The position numbers were made by a program, and so were the translations under genes. Under the pieces are notes generated by a model that saw only the letters and a program-made list of their open reading frames with translations, had not been told where the DNA came from and made no database searches. A stretch of DNA of 64,000 nucleotides from CALZFJ01 sp964459845 (GTDB taxonomy: Bacteria > Bacteroidota > Bacteroidia > Bacteroidales > Muribaculaceae), in assembly GCA_964459845.1 (NCBI GenBank), contig CAYWOC010000001.1:141140-205139 (forward strand). The letters are read 5' to 3'. Within the stretch, counting starts at the first letter, position 1; every line of letters begins with the position of its first letter. Positions 1-8,427 of the stretch are shown here, piece by piece.

Positions 1-373
1 CGAGGATAACACCGCAACAAGCCGCCGAGAGCATCGAGTGATGGCGGAATTCCTCGCGCTTATGCACATTCGATATATGCACCTCCACCACGGGAGCCGT
101 CACCGCGCGTATGGCATCGGCGATAGCTATCGAAGTGTGCGTATATGCGCCGGCATTAAGCACTATGCCGTCGTATTCGAAGCCTGTGCGGTGTATCTCG
201 TCGATGAGAAGTCCCTCCACATTGCTTTGGAAATATGTCAGCTCTGCCACATCGGCATATTGCTTCTTCAGCGCATCGATGCACGAATCCATCGTTGCGC
301 TGCCATATATCCCAGGCTCGCGCACCCCGAGCAGGTTCAGATTCGGACCATTGATTATCGCAATCTTCTTCAT
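1..373 (-). CDS. aroQ: 3-dehydroquinate dehydratase, type II (C-terminus cut by the window edge)
   Basis: Type II dehydroquinase converts 3-dehydroquinate to 3-dehydroshikimate in the shikimate pathway and acts as a cytosolic dodecamer. The 124 codons visible begin MKKIAIINGPNLNLLGVREP, the family's signature N-terminus. The catalytic tyrosine is Y23 in REPGIYG. The substrate-binding stretches VLNAGAYTHTS and EVHISN, with the active-site histidine in the latter, follow in order. The family is usually about 140-150 residues, so only the last 20 or so are missing, off the left edge. The ATG at 371-373 is the only sensible start. A toxin-antitoxin pair on the same strand ends 18 nt upstream, so aroQ may be read through from it or have a promoter I could not identify. 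Confidence 0.93.
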   Translation of the reverse strand, partial: MKKIAIINGPNLNLLGVREPGIYGSATMDSCIDALKKQYADVAELTYFQSNVEGLLIDEIHRTGFEYDGIVLNAGAYTHTSIAIADAIRAVTAPVVEVHISNVHKREEFRHHSMLSAACCGVIL

Positions 374-391
374 TAACACTTATATATTTTA

Positions 392-703
392 TTACAGTCT
401 ATTTGTCAAACTATTTGGTTCTTTTCGCACATCCCAGAAATCAACGACATACACAATGTCATCCTTTACCATATATATCATTTTATAATGCTTATGAACA
501 ACAATTGAACGGTACAGCAAAGAGCGTTCTTTCAACAAAGGCTCTATAGACCCAAGCATAGGAAATCTCCGCAACAAGCCAGAATACTCATTCACGGCAG
601 ACCGCAGTTTTCCTATTGCCTTTATGCCCCAAATTAAGTGACCAAATGAAATAGCTGAATAATATTCTTGCTTTGCTCTATTTGTCCACTTTATTTTAGC
701 CAT
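392..703 (-). CDS. ParE/RelE-superfamily type II toxin
   Basis: This 103-residue basic protein has the size and pattern of ParE/RelE toxins. An N-terminal helix (IKWTNRAKQEYYSAISFG) is followed by a second helix with several arginines (LLRRFP), then the closing strands YRSIVVHKHYKMIYMV and DDIVYVVDFWDVRKEP. ParE relatives poison DNA gyrase and RelE relatives cleave mRNA on the ribosome; the sequence alone does not decide which. The start ATG (701-703) lies inside the last codons of the upstream antitoxin, overlapping by 13 nt, which is typical of translationally coupled pairs. Local base composition is more AT-rich than in neighbouring housekeeping genes, consistent with a mobile module. Confidence 0.82.
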   Translation of the reverse strand: MAKIKWTNRAKQEYYSAISFGHLIWGIKAIGKLRSAVNEYSGLLRRFPMLGSIEPLLKERSLLYRSIVVHKHYKMIYMVKDDIVYVVDFWDVRKEPNSLTNRL

Positions 704-966
704 GGGAATTTATCTTTAAGCTCAGCTTCAACTTCTTCATCCGAAAACACATCGCCATCGCATACCTGTTTCTCTGCCTCATCAATGCGAGCATTAATTT
801 CAGCCATAGTATATGGAACGGCATCTTCATGAGCTTTTATTTCCACTCCTTCAAGCTCTTTTTTCAAAGAACGAAGATACCAATCTACACGTTGCAGAGC
901 TTCTTCGCTATCAAGCAAGCTATTGAGACTGTTAAATATACTTGCCCTTAATTCCATTGTTGTCAT
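691..966 (-). CDS. Antitoxin of the ParE-type pair
   Basis: This small acidic protein of 91 residues is encoded directly upstream of the toxin and overlaps it by 13 nt. The C-terminal part is rich in Glu and Asp (IDEAEKQVCDGDVFSDEEVE) and ends DKFPWLK, as expected of the unstructured toxin-neutralising tail of Bacteroidetes antitoxins. The N-terminus (MTTMELRASIFNSLNSLLD) would form the dimerisation and DNA-binding part, although no clear helix-turn-helix or ribbon-helix-helix can be named. The frame stays open upstream to 1146, but those residues would lie upstream of a good promoter at 988-1018, so the ATG at 964-966 is preferred; ATG 955-957 is an alternative. Autorepression by the toxin-antitoxin complex is the usual arrangement (inference). 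Confidence 0.75.
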   Translation of the reverse strand: MTTMELRASIFNSLNSLLDSEEALQRVDWYLRSLKKELEGVEIKAHEDAVPYTMAEINARIDEAEKQVCDGDVFSDEEVEAELKDKFPWLK

Positions 967-987
967 AGCCACATTATTAATTAAGGA

Positions 988-1018
988 CAAAATTACTACA
1001 AATAAAGGAAGTTGCAAA
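988..1018 (-). promoter_or_regulatory. Bacteroidetes promoter for the toxin-antitoxin pair
   Basis: Read on the minus strand, TTTG (1015-1018) is followed after exactly 19 nt by TAATTTTG (988-995), matching the sigma-ABfr consensus TTTG-N19-TAnnTTTG. Transcription should start near 982, giving a leader of only about 15 nt before the antitoxin ATG. This placement decides the antitoxin start. Confidence 0.8.
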
Positions 1019-1222
1019 AATCTTCTCGATTTTATGCCGCCATGCGCCACCGAAATCATCCTATTTCCACATATTCGCCGACACAAAACATCAGCCAGCC
1101 ATACCGACTTCTGCCACTGCCGCTTCACGCCACATTCATCGGTCAATTTTACCGGCGCAGCGCAGTTGCATATAGAAATCGCGGAAGTTTCATTGCGAAA
1201 TGCATTTTTTTGTCATCTTCGC

Positions 1223-1253
1223 TTGCTTTTATGAAAATTGTTGCCTATTTTTG
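1223..1253 (+). promoter_or_regulatory. Promoter of fbp
   Basis: TTG (1223-1225) and TATTTTTG (1246-1253) are 20 nt apart and match the Bacteroidetes -33/-7 pattern. The predicted start near 1259 leaves a leader of about 45 nt before the fbp ATG. Confidence 0.65.
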
Positions 1254-1303
1254 TTACATAAAGGTCTAAATAACCAAAAAACATAACTTAACACGTTTAT
1301 CAA

Positions 1304-3328
1304 ATGAACAAAGACAAGAACTCTGCTGAAGTAGTTAAAGACCTTAGGTATCTGCAACTGCTTGCCCGCAACTTCCCCAACATTGCGGCCGCCAGTACCG
1401 AGATTATAAATCTTGAGGCAATATTGAACTTGCCTAAAGGCACTGAGCATTTCCTTGCCGACCTGCATGGTGAATACAAGGCTTTCCAGCATGTGCTGCG
1501 CAACGCTTCGGGCGCCATAAAGCGTAAAGTCAAGGAAATCTTTGGGGAGACACTCGGCATCAAGGAGCAGAAAGAACTTTGCACACTAATATACTATCCT
1601 GAGCTGAAGCTCGACCTCGTGAAGCAAGACACCGACCACGAAGAATTGGAAGACTGGTACTTCATCACGCTTAACCGCCTTGTGATGGTGTGCCGAAACG
1701 TGTCGTCGAAATACACCCGCTCAAAGGTACGCAAGGCTCTGCCTTCCGATTTCTCTTATATAATTCAGGAACTGCTGCATGAAAGCTCGGTCGATACCAA
1801 CAAGCAGGCTTATGTGGAGGTCATCGTACGCACAATCATAGCCACCGAACGCGCCGACGATTTCATCATCTCGATATGCAACCTCATCCAGCAGCTTGCA
1901 ATCGACACGCTGCACATCCTCGGCGACGTGTTCGACCGTGGACCAAGCCCCGACAAGATTATGGACATCCTGTGCGACTACCACAACTTCGATGTGCAAT
2001 GGGGCAACCACGACATCCTGTGGATGGGCGCGGCTGCCGGCAACGACTGCTGCATCGCGAACGTAATCCGCATCGCCCTGCGCTACGGCAATCAGGCTGT
2101 GCTTGAAGACGGATATGGCATCAATATGCTGCCGCTCGCCACTTTCGCACTCGAAACCTATGCCGACGACCCTTGCACAATGTTCATGCCCAAGGTGAAC
2201 CGGCAGGAAGCCGGAATAAGCGAGAAGACCATGCACATGATTGCTCAGTGGCACAAAGCCATCAGCATAATCCAGTTCAAGCTGGAAGCCGCCACCATCA
2301 AGCGTCGTCCCGACTTCAAGATGGAAGACCGCATGCTGCTGCACCACATCGACTTCGACCGCAAGGTTTTCGTCCTCGACGGAAAAGAATATGAGCTGAC
2401 CGACACAAACTTCCCTACGGTGGATCCGAAAGACCCATATCGCCTCACCCCCGAGGAACAAGACATTGTGAACAAGCTTCACAACTCATTCGTGAGCAGC
2501 GAGAAATTACAGAAGCATATGGCGTGCCTGTTCCGCAACGGATGCATATATGCCGTCACCAATTCCAATCTGCTCTTCCATGCCTCGGTGCCACTCAATG
2601 CCGACGGCTCGCTGAAAGATGTGGAAATCCACGGCAAGAAATATCATGGCAAGGCTCTGCTCAAGAAAGCCGGCGGAATGATTCGCGAAGCTTACTTCGG
2701 CGTTGATGACGAGAATGAGCAGCAGTTTGCCAACGACTATGTGTGGTATCTGTGGTGCGGCAAAGACTCTCCCGCATTCGACAAAGACAAGATGGCAACT
2801 TTCGAACGCTACTTCTTGAAAGACAAAGACACCCATAAGGAGATTAAGGGCAACTACTACCTGCTGCGCGACAGCGAGCAAGTGTGCGACATGCTGCTCG
2901 ACGAGTTTGAGGTGAAAGGCAAGCACCGCCACATCATCAATGGGCATGTGCCTGTGAAGACAATAAAAGGAGAAAGCCCTATCAAGGCAAATGGCAAAAT
3001 GATGGTAATCGACGGCGGGTTCTCTAAAGCCTACCAGCCCGAGACTGGCATTGCCGGATACACTCTCGTGTTCCACTCGCGAGGCTTCCAGCTCGTGCAG
3101 CACGAGCCGTTCTCCTCAATCAAGAAAGCCGTGGAAGAGGGGCAGGACATCAAGTCCACCACTCAGCTCGTGGAGATGAGCTCCACCCGCATGATGGTGA
3201 AAGACACCGACCTCGGACACGAGCTTGAACGGCAAATAATCGACTTGAAGCGTCTCCTTTTCGCATTCCACAACGGATACATCAAGGAAAAGGACTCTGG
3301 CTCAAGCCTGATTCGACTGAAAAGCTAA
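1304..3328 (+). CDS. fbp: Fructose-1,6-bisphosphatase, class III
   Basis: This gluconeogenic enzyme hydrolyses fructose 1,6-bisphosphate to fructose 6-phosphate in the cytosol. At 674 residues it has the large size of class III enzymes (about 640-670), which are unrelated to the classical class I enzyme. It carries the metallophosphoesterase metal ligands: ADLHGEYKAF (D53, H55), LGDVFDRGPSPD, QWGNHDILWMG and, later, INGHVPVKTIKGESP. The start MNKDKNSAEVVKDLRYLQLL fits the family. The gene appears to be a single transcription unit, bounded by its own promoter and by a strong terminator 20 nt downstream. Codon use is GC-ending, as in the other housekeeping genes here. Confidence 0.95.
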   Translation: MNKDKNSAEVVKDLRYLQLLARNFPNIAAASTEIINLEAILNLPKGTEHFLADLHGEYKAFQHVLRNASGAIKRKVKEIFGETLGIKEQKELCTLIYYPELKLDLVKQDTDHEELEDWYFITLNRLVMVCRNVSSKYTRSKVRKALPSDFSYIIQELLHESSVDTNKQAYVEVIVRTIIATERADDFIISICNLIQQLAIDTLHILGDVFDRGPSPDKIMDILCDYHNFDVQWGNHDILWMGAAAGNDCCIANVIRIALRYGNQAVLEDGYGINMLPLATFALETYADDPCTMFMPKVNRQEAGISEKTMHMIAQWHKAISIIQFKLEAATIKRRPDFKMEDRMLLHHIDFDRKVFVLDGKEYELTDTNFPTVDPKDPYRLTPEEQDIVNKLHNSFVSSEKLQKHMACLFRNGCIYAVTNSNLLFHASVPLNADGSLKDVEIHGKKYHGKALLKKAGGMIREAYFGVDDENEQQFANDYVWYLWCGKDSPAFDKDKMATFERYFLKDKDTHKEIKGNYYLLRDSEQVCDMLLDEFEVKGKHRHIINGHVPVKTIKGESPIKANGKMMVIDGGFSKAYQPETGIAGYTLVFHSRGFQLVQHEPFSSIKKAVEEGQDIKSTTQLVEMSSTRMMVKDTDLGHELERQIIDLKRLLFAFHNGYIKEKDSGSSLIRLKS

Positions 3329-3347
3329 CCAAAAACAATTTTCACCG

Positions 3348-3384
3348 AAAGCCTAATCGGCAAAAAATCTGCCGATTAGGCTTT
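3348..3384 (+). terminator. Rho-independent terminator of fbp
   Basis: A 15-bp perfect stem (3348-3362 with 3370-3384, core AAAGCCTAATCGGCA) and a 7-nt A-rich loop lie 20 nt after the fbp stop. The right arm ends in CTTTT. The stem also starts with AAA, so it could work weakly in both directions. Confidence 0.85.
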
Positions 3385-3485
3385 TCCAAAAATTCGGTCA
3401 TTCGCCTGTTCAGGGAATTTTCTTTACCTTTTGGGCAAGGCTAAATATCAATAAAGAAAAACGGCTAAAAAACTCTAATAATATC

Positions 3486-4217
3486 ATGGCTGATAAGAAA
3501 TTGAAATTAGTGGTATCCACTGGTGCCGGCATCAGTGCCGAAAGTGGTATGGCCACCTACCGCGATGCAGGTGGCTTGTGGGACACATATCCCGTAATGG
3601 AAGTGGCAAGCGCCAACGGATATGCCCGAAACCCGAAACTCATTCACGAGTTTTACAGCAATCTGCGAAAAAAACTTGTGAAACTTCAGCCTAATGCCGC
3701 CCACTTCGGGCTTAAAGACCTCGAAGAATGCTTCGATGTGCAGGTCATAACGCAAAACGTTGACGACCTGCATGAGCGTGCCGGAAGCAGCAAGGTGCTG
3801 CATCTGCATGGCGAGCTCATGAAAGTGCGCTCGCTGCCCCACCCCGAGCGTGTGTATGACGTGCGCAGCAACGAGCTTACAGGAAAGCCCGACGAGCTTT
3901 CCACCTCACTCAGCACACGCGACAGCTATGGCGATCCCGTGCGCCCGCACATTGTATTTTTCCAAGAGGCGGTGCCAAACTTTGAGCCTGCCACTGAGCT
4001 TGCACGGCAAGCCGACATATTCGTCGTCATAGGCACATCACTTGTGGTATATCCAGCCGCAAGCCTGCTCAATTATGTGCGCCACGGCGTGCCGATATAT
4101 TACATCGACCCGCACCCTGCCGAAGTCGGCTATCCATCTATCGACATCATCGAGGAAAAAGCCACCGTAGGTGTCCCCGAATTAAAGGAAATCCTCCTCG
4201 AAAAATACATCCATTAA
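3486..4217 (+). CDS. cobB: NAD-dependent protein deacylase (sirtuin), lacking zinc cysteines
   Basis: Sirtuins remove acyl groups from lysine using NAD+, giving nicotinamide and O-acyl-ADP-ribose. The NAD-binding GAGIS (13-17), the TQN-D motif (89-94, ITQNVDDLH), the catalytic H108 in LHLHGE and the acyl-lysine strand HIVFFQEAVP are all present, as is the late Rossmann motif GTSLVVYPAA. At 243 residues it is a short class III-like protein. The zinc ribbon's four cysteines are absent: the only cysteine is C82. The class III acid-binding tyrosine/arginine pair may be Y57 and R61, but the spacing is one residue longer than the classical YxxR, so desuccinylase activity is uncertain. It stands alone between fbp and the restriction-modification pair. 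Confidence 0.9.
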   Translation: MADKKLKLVVSTGAGISAESGMATYRDAGGLWDTYPVMEVASANGYARNPKLIHEFYSNLRKKLVKLQPNAAHFGLKDLEECFDVQVITQNVDDLHERAGSSKVLHLHGELMKVRSLPHPERVYDVRSNELTGKPDELSTSLSTRDSYGDPVRPHIVFFQEAVPNFEPATELARQADIFVVIGTSLVVYPAASLLNYVRHGVPIYYIDPHPAEVGYPSIDIIEEKATVGVPELKEILLEKYIH

Positions 4218-4352
4218 GGAGAACTCCGCCACACATCGATGCCCACCACGGCTCTACACAAAATCGGTCACCCAAATTTTCACCAAGCCGCATCGCCTAC
4301 ATTAGAATATATAAATTATCAAAATTTGGCATTAGAGAATTGATAAATAATT

Positions 4353-5306
4353 ATGAGTAGTAAAAGCAATGGACAAGGACGTGCTTACGAATACATTTGC
4401 TTGCATTCTTTACAAGATGCAATAAGTGCTATTCGTAAATCTCAAATAATTCATAATAGCAGCTATTATGCTGCAGAACACGCATGGAGTACATTGAGTG
4501 TTGCTGAGAAAGCATTATATACACTGAGCGCAAAATCAACTATAGATACGATATTTGCTTTGGAACCAAACATCGTAGAAGTTGACAATGATATGCTAAA
4601 TCTATATATTCAAAACGACGAGCATGGTGCAGAAGCTGATGTACGTGATATTATCATCAATCGCAATGATATCGTTTGGGAGATAGGGCTAAGCATAAAA
4701 CACAATCATATGGCTGTAAAACACAGTCGTTTAGCAAAAAACTTAGATTTTGGTCAAAAATGGTATGGAATTAACTGTTCTGAAGAATATTGGAAAGCAG
4801 TAAAACCTACATTTGATTTTCTTGAAGCAGGAAAAGCAAATGGTACTTACTTTAAAGATTTAGGCTCTAAGGAAGATGATGTTTATATACCATTATTGAA
4901 AGCTTTTATGCAAGAAGTGAAAAAACAAGTAGAGAATAACACTGACGTACCTCGTAAACTTGTTGAATATTTACTCAGCAGATATGACTTCTATAAAGTT
5001 ATTAGTATAGACAATAAAAGAATTACCACGATACAGTCTTTCAACATATACAGAACTCTAAATCAATCAAGTAAGACTAAGAAACCATCTTTAGAAGTTC
5101 CAGCAATGGAATTACCAACAACTTTACTCTATATGGATTTCAAACCTAAGAGTAAAACAACTGTAATTATGGGACTTGATAATGGTTGGCAATTCTCGTT
5201 CAGAATACATAACGCAAAAGATACGGTAGAACCATCTTTGAAGTTTGATGTTCAGATTATAGGAATGCCTCCTGCCGTAAATATAACTTTTAACTGTAAG
5301 TGGTAA
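4353..5306 (+). CDS. HaeIII-family type II restriction endonuclease (predicted GGCC)
   Basis: The 317-residue protein begins with the GRAYEYICLHSL pattern of the HaeIII restriction endonuclease family and carries the block WEIGLSIKHNH followed by VKHSRLAKNLDFGQKWYG. E110 and K116 in that block, with D96 or D99 upstream in ADVRDI, would fit a nuclease metal site; this catalytic assignment is inference. The family cuts GGCC. Its stop is separated by only 2 nt from the start of a cytosine methyltransferase whose target-recognition region matches M.HaeIII, which supports the specificity. The gene is markedly AT-rich against its neighbours, with A/T-ending codons, a sign of horizontal acquisition. 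No controller gene is present and no clear promoter was found. Confidence 0.88.
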   Translation: MSSKSNGQGRAYEYICLHSLQDAISAIRKSQIIHNSSYYAAEHAWSTLSVAEKALYTLSAKSTIDTIFALEPNIVEVDNDMLNLYIQNDEHGAEADVRDIIINRNDIVWEIGLSIKHNHMAVKHSRLAKNLDFGQKWYGINCSEEYWKAVKPTFDFLEAGKANGTYFKDLGSKEDDVYIPLLKAFMQEVKKQVENNTDVPRKLVEYLLSRYDFYKVISIDNKRITTIQSFNIYRTLNQSSKTKKPSLEVPAMELPTTLLYMDFKPKSKTTVIMGLDNGWQFSFRIHNAKDTVEPSLKFDVQIIGMPPAVNITFNCKW

Positions 5307-5308
5307 AT

Positions 5309-6319
5309 ATGAATTTGATTAGTCTTTTTTCTGGTGCAGGTGGGCTTGATAAGGGATTCCGCAATGCAGGATTTCATACTGTAGTCGCCAATGAATTTGA
5401 CAAAAAAATATGTCCGACATTTAAAGCTAACTTTCCTAACACAAAATTAATAGAGGGGGATATTAGAAATATACCGTCTAATGCCTTTCCTAACCATGTG
5501 ACAGGCATAATTGGAGGGCCTCCATGTCAGTCGTGGAGTGAAGCAGGTTCATTAAAGGGCATCGAAGATGCTCGTGGGCAGTTGTTTTATGAATATATCA
5601 GGATTTTGCGTGATACCAAACCTTTATTTTTTGTTGCAGAAAATGTATCGGGCATGCTTGCTAAACGGCATTCGGATGCTGTTAGTGGATTTTTGAAGTT
5701 ATTTGACGAAGCAGGTTATAATGTTAATTTGAAAATGCTTAACGCAAATGACTATGATGTTCCAGAAGACAGAGACCGTGTTTTCTATATTGGTTTTCGC
5801 AAGGATTTACACATAGATGATTATGAATATCCGAAGCCTCAAGACCATAAGCCGACATTGCGTGAAGCAATTTGGGATTTACAAGACACAGCTATACCTG
5901 CAAGAGAGAAGAACCATACAAACGGAAATGCTTGTGTCGTTCCAAACAATGAATATTTTACAGGTGCTTTTTCGCCAATATTCATGTCTCGTAACCGTGT
6001 AAGATCTTGGGATGAGCCAGGGTTTACAGTTCAGGCAAGTGGAAGACAATGCCAACTCCATCCACAGGCACCCAAAATGATAAAGGTAGAGAAAAACTTG
6101 CAAAAATTTGTTGAAGGGAAAGAACATCTATATCGAAGAATGACTGTCAGAGAAGTCGCTCGTGTTCAAAGCTTTCCAGATGACTTCAAGTTCATCTATG
6201 ACGAAGTGAATTATGGATATAAGATGATAGGCAATGCTGTTCCTGTCAATCTTGCGTATCATGTGGCATTAAGTATAATAGAAACATTTAAACGACATAA
6301 TATCAATATTGACAACTAA
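5309..6319 (+). CDS. C5 cytosine DNA methyltransferase, M.HaeIII type (predicted GGCC)
   Basis: The enzyme transfers a methyl group from S-adenosylmethionine to C5 of cytosine and protects host DNA from the adjacent nuclease. Motif I is MNLISLFSGAGGLD, motif IV GGPPCQSWSE with nucleophile C73, motif VI FFVAENVSG, motif VIII DVPEDRDRVFYIGF and motif X GYKMIGNAVPVNLAY. The variable region (SPIFMSRNRVRSW, then FTVQASGRQCQLHPQAP) is, as I remember it, almost the same as in M.HaeIII, so GGCC with the inner C methylated is a strong prediction. A GTG at 5300 would add three residues and overlap the nuclease; the ATG at 5309 matches the family. Like the nuclease it is AT-rich. Confidence 0.94.
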   Translation: MNLISLFSGAGGLDKGFRNAGFHTVVANEFDKKICPTFKANFPNTKLIEGDIRNIPSNAFPNHVTGIIGGPPCQSWSEAGSLKGIEDARGQLFYEYIRILRDTKPLFFVAENVSGMLAKRHSDAVSGFLKLFDEAGYNVNLKMLNANDYDVPEDRDRVFYIGFRKDLHIDDYEYPKPQDHKPTLREAIWDLQDTAIPAREKNHTNGNACVVPNNEYFTGAFSPIFMSRNRVRSWDEPGFTVQASGRQCQLHPQAPKMIKVEKNLQKFVEGKEHLYRRMTVREVARVQSFPDDFKFIYDEVNYGYKMIGNAVPVNLAYHVALSIIETFKRHNINIDN

Positions 6320-6444
6320 TGCAATAGTTCGTTAAAATTCAACAAAAAGCAACTGCAAAAACTGCTTATCACACGCCTATTCGCTGACATTACGACAATT
6401 ACGGCAATTTAGGAACACACAACTCCACATTTTGTGGATATGTC

Positions 6445-6475
6445 TTTGTGATTTTTCAAAAAAAGTCTATCTTTG
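6445..6475 (+). promoter_or_regulatory. Promoter of the psd-pssA operon
   Basis: TTTG (6445-6448) and TATCTTTG (6468-6475) are exactly 19 nt apart, a perfect Bacteroidetes promoter. The expected start near 6481 gives a leader of about 44 nt before psd. Confidence 0.82.
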
Positions 6476-6524
6476 TATGTTAAAAAAGAATTTTACTCAT
6501 TATATATAACAAAGACAAACTTAA

Positions 6525-7196
6525 ATGAAAGTCAAGATACACCGTGAGGGTCTTAACATATTGTTGGTTCTGCTTTTCATCTTGCTGGCAATCAATATTC
6601 CTGCATATATTTTCATAGAATGGAAAGCTATCCCCATCACGTTCATAACTATTTCGGCGATAATGTATCTGCTGGTGGTGAACTTCTTCCGAAGTCCGCG
6701 CCGCCACTTCAGGGGCGATGCCACAAATGCTGTAGTGGCGTCGGTCGATGGAAAAGTTGTGGCACTTGAGGAGGTATATGAGGATGAATACCTGCACCGC
6801 AATGTGATACAGCTCTCCATTTTCATGACCGTGTTCAATGTTCATGCCAACTGGGCTCCGGTGAACGGAATCGTTGAATATGTGAAGCACCTTTCCGGTC
6901 GATTTATCGCAGCCTATCTGCCAAAGTCGAGCACCGAAAATGAACGTTCCACCATAGTCATACGCACCGACAACGGCACCGAGATTCTCATGCGCCAGAT
7001 TGCCGGAGCTGTAGCGCGCCGCATTGTCACCTATCCCGAAAAGGGCGAACATGTGAGCATCGACGAGCATATAGGCTTCATAAAGTTCGGCTCTCGCGTA
7101 GATATATACCTACCGCTCGACACCGAAATTCTCGTGAAGCTCGGCGACAAGACGGTGGGCGGAATCACTCAGGTGGCACGCCTCAAAAACAAGTAG
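6525..7196 (+). CDS. psd: Phosphatidylserine decarboxylase proenzyme (short form)
   Basis: It converts phosphatidylserine to phosphatidylethanolamine at the inner membrane. The 223-residue proenzyme has two membrane-associated segments near the N-terminus (about 11-32 and 36-53), FFRSPRRHF just after them, and the self-cleavage motif FIKFGSRVDIYLP. Cleavage between G189 and S190 would create the pyruvoyl cofactor. This FGSR variant, in place of LGST, is typical of the short bacterial family. The active-site region NVHANWAPVNG is also intact. The next gene, pssA, makes its substrate and starts 24 nt downstream, so the two form a biosynthetic operon. Confidence 0.94.
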   Translation: MKVKIHREGLNILLVLLFILLAINIPAYIFIEWKAIPITFITISAIMYLLVVNFFRSPRRHFRGDATNAVVASVDGKVVALEEVYEDEYLHRNVIQLSIFMTVFNVHANWAPVNGIVEYVKHLSGRFIAAYLPKSSTENERSTIVIRTDNGTEILMRQIAGAVARRIVTYPEKGEHVSIDEHIGFIKFGSRVDIYLPLDTEILVKLGDKTVGGITQVARLKNK

Positions 7197-7220
7197 CGAC
7201 AAAACTTTTTCCCGAAAAAA

Positions 7221-7967
7221 ATGAAAATTCTACAAACCATAAAGAACAACATTCCCAACGCCATCACATGCTTGAATCTTGTGTCGGGAGTGATTGCATG
7301 CATATATGCTTTCAACAGCACAGTTGATTACAATGGTCTGTATGGCTACCAGTGCGCATTCATTATGATCGCGATGGCTGCCGTATTCGACTTCTTCGAC
7401 GGACTTGTGGCGCGCCTCATCCACGCCACCTCCGCAATAGGCAAGGAGCTCGACTCGCTGTGCGACTCGGTGAGCTTCGGCCTTGCCCCGGCTCTACTCG
7501 TATTCCAGATGATGGAATTTTTCAACCCAGGCACCCCGTGGAAATATGCTGCCCTGCTTATCGCAGTGTGCGGTGTGCTGCGGCTGGCTCGGTTCAATGT
7601 CGATACCACACAGTCGGTATCGTTCCTCGGAATGCCAATCCCTGCCAACGCCATTTTCTGGATAGGGTTCTGCTCAGTGCAATACTCCGTATGGAACGCC
7701 ACCGGAGCCGTCACCCCGATGTTCGGCAGCGGTATCGTGATTGCTCTCACGCTGATAATGTCATACATGATGGTGAGCAGTCTGCGCATGTTCTCACTGA
7801 AGTTCAAGGATTTCTCTTTCGGCAACAACTGGCACCGCTACCTCATCGTCGTCGCTGCCATAGCATTTGTCGCCGTTCAGGGCGTAGCCGGACTTGCAAG
7901 CACGATTCTGCTATACATTATCCTCAGCGTTTTCACGCACAAGCGCACCAAGGAACACGAAGCATAG
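7221..7967 (+). CDS. pssA: CDP-diacylglycerol--serine O-phosphatidyltransferase
   Basis: This integral membrane enzyme makes phosphatidylserine from CDP-diacylglycerol and serine. The CDP-alcohol phosphatidyltransferase motif D-x2-DG-x2-AR-x8-G-x3-D-x3-D is complete: it begins at DFFDGLVAR and ends at GKELDSLCD. About six hydrophobic segments span the 248 residues, and SFGLAPALL and VCGVLRLARFN are further family signatures. It follows psd by 24 nt and feeds it. It has the type II (membrane) enzyme length rather than that of the large type I enzyme of enterics. Confidence 0.94.
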   Translation: MKILQTIKNNIPNAITCLNLVSGVIACIYAFNSTVDYNGLYGYQCAFIMIAMAAVFDFFDGLVARLIHATSAIGKELDSLCDSVSFGLAPALLVFQMMEFFNPGTPWKYAALLIAVCGVLRLARFNVDTTQSVSFLGMPIPANAIFWIGFCSVQYSVWNATGAVTPMFGSGIVIALTLIMSYMMVSSLRMFSLKFKDFSFGNNWHRYLIVVAAIAFVAVQGVAGLASTILLYIILSVFTHKRTKEHEA

Positions 7968-8051
7968 CGCAAGCCACCTCTGCCAAGACAAAAATGTGGC
8001 ACAATAATTGTTTATAATCGTAATTATTAAACGTTATAAATACTTTCTACA

Positions 8052-8426
8052 ATGGAATTAATAGTTCTCGCCATATTATTCATAATCCTGTTCCCGGTTT
8101 TCAAAGTGGCATACAGTATATGGCGACAAGTTCACAATATAAAGAAGCAATTTGGCGGTCAATTCGGAGGGGCTAACCCATTCGGAGGCAATGGAGGCAA
8201 TGACTACACCACCAGCAGCCGTCGCTCGTCGCGGCAAGGCTACAATTCGGACGACTACAGCGGCGACCGTCGTCACCGCCACCATTTCTCAAGCAGCGAA
8301 GGTCAATATGTGGAATTTGAAGAAATCATCGAGGAGCGCGAATCCGTGCCATATAATTCCAGCGAACCTTACGAGCCTCAAATCTCCGACGTGAAATACG
8401 AGGAGATTATCGAGCGTGTGAATTAG
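8052..8426 (+). CDS. DUF4834-type small membrane protein
   Basis: The 124-residue protein has one N-terminal transmembrane helix (MELIVLAILFIILFPVFKVAY). A low-complexity linker rich in Gly, Ser, Arg and His (40-95, with GGQFGGANPFGGNGG and RRHRHH) follows, and then an acidic C-terminus with two EEIIE repeats (EFEEIIEERE and KYEEIIERVN). This layout fits the DUF4834 family of Bacteroidetes, whose function is unknown. It comes 84 nt after pssA on the same strand, a neighbourhood I associate with the family, so a link to membrane lipid synthesis is possible but unproven. Confidence 0.7.
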   Translation: MELIVLAILFIILFPVFKVAYSIWRQVHNIKKQFGGQFGGANPFGGNGGNDYTTSSRRSSRQGYNSDDYSGDRRHRHHFSSSEGQYVEFEEIIEERESVPYNSSEPYEPQISDVKYEEIIERVN

Positions 8427-8427
8427 G

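Larger units (their letters stand above)
967..1303. other. Divergent intergenic region between antitoxin and fbp
   Basis: These 337 nt hold two back-to-back promoters, one for the toxin-antitoxin pair and one for fbp. Between them, about 1020-1220, I see no credible reading frame, repeat or hairpin. Confidence 0.6.

Noticed and set aside
691..1146. Longer frame (151 residues) for the antitoxin
   Set aside because: The extra 60 codons lie across and upstream of a consensus promoter on the same strand and have no protein-like pattern.
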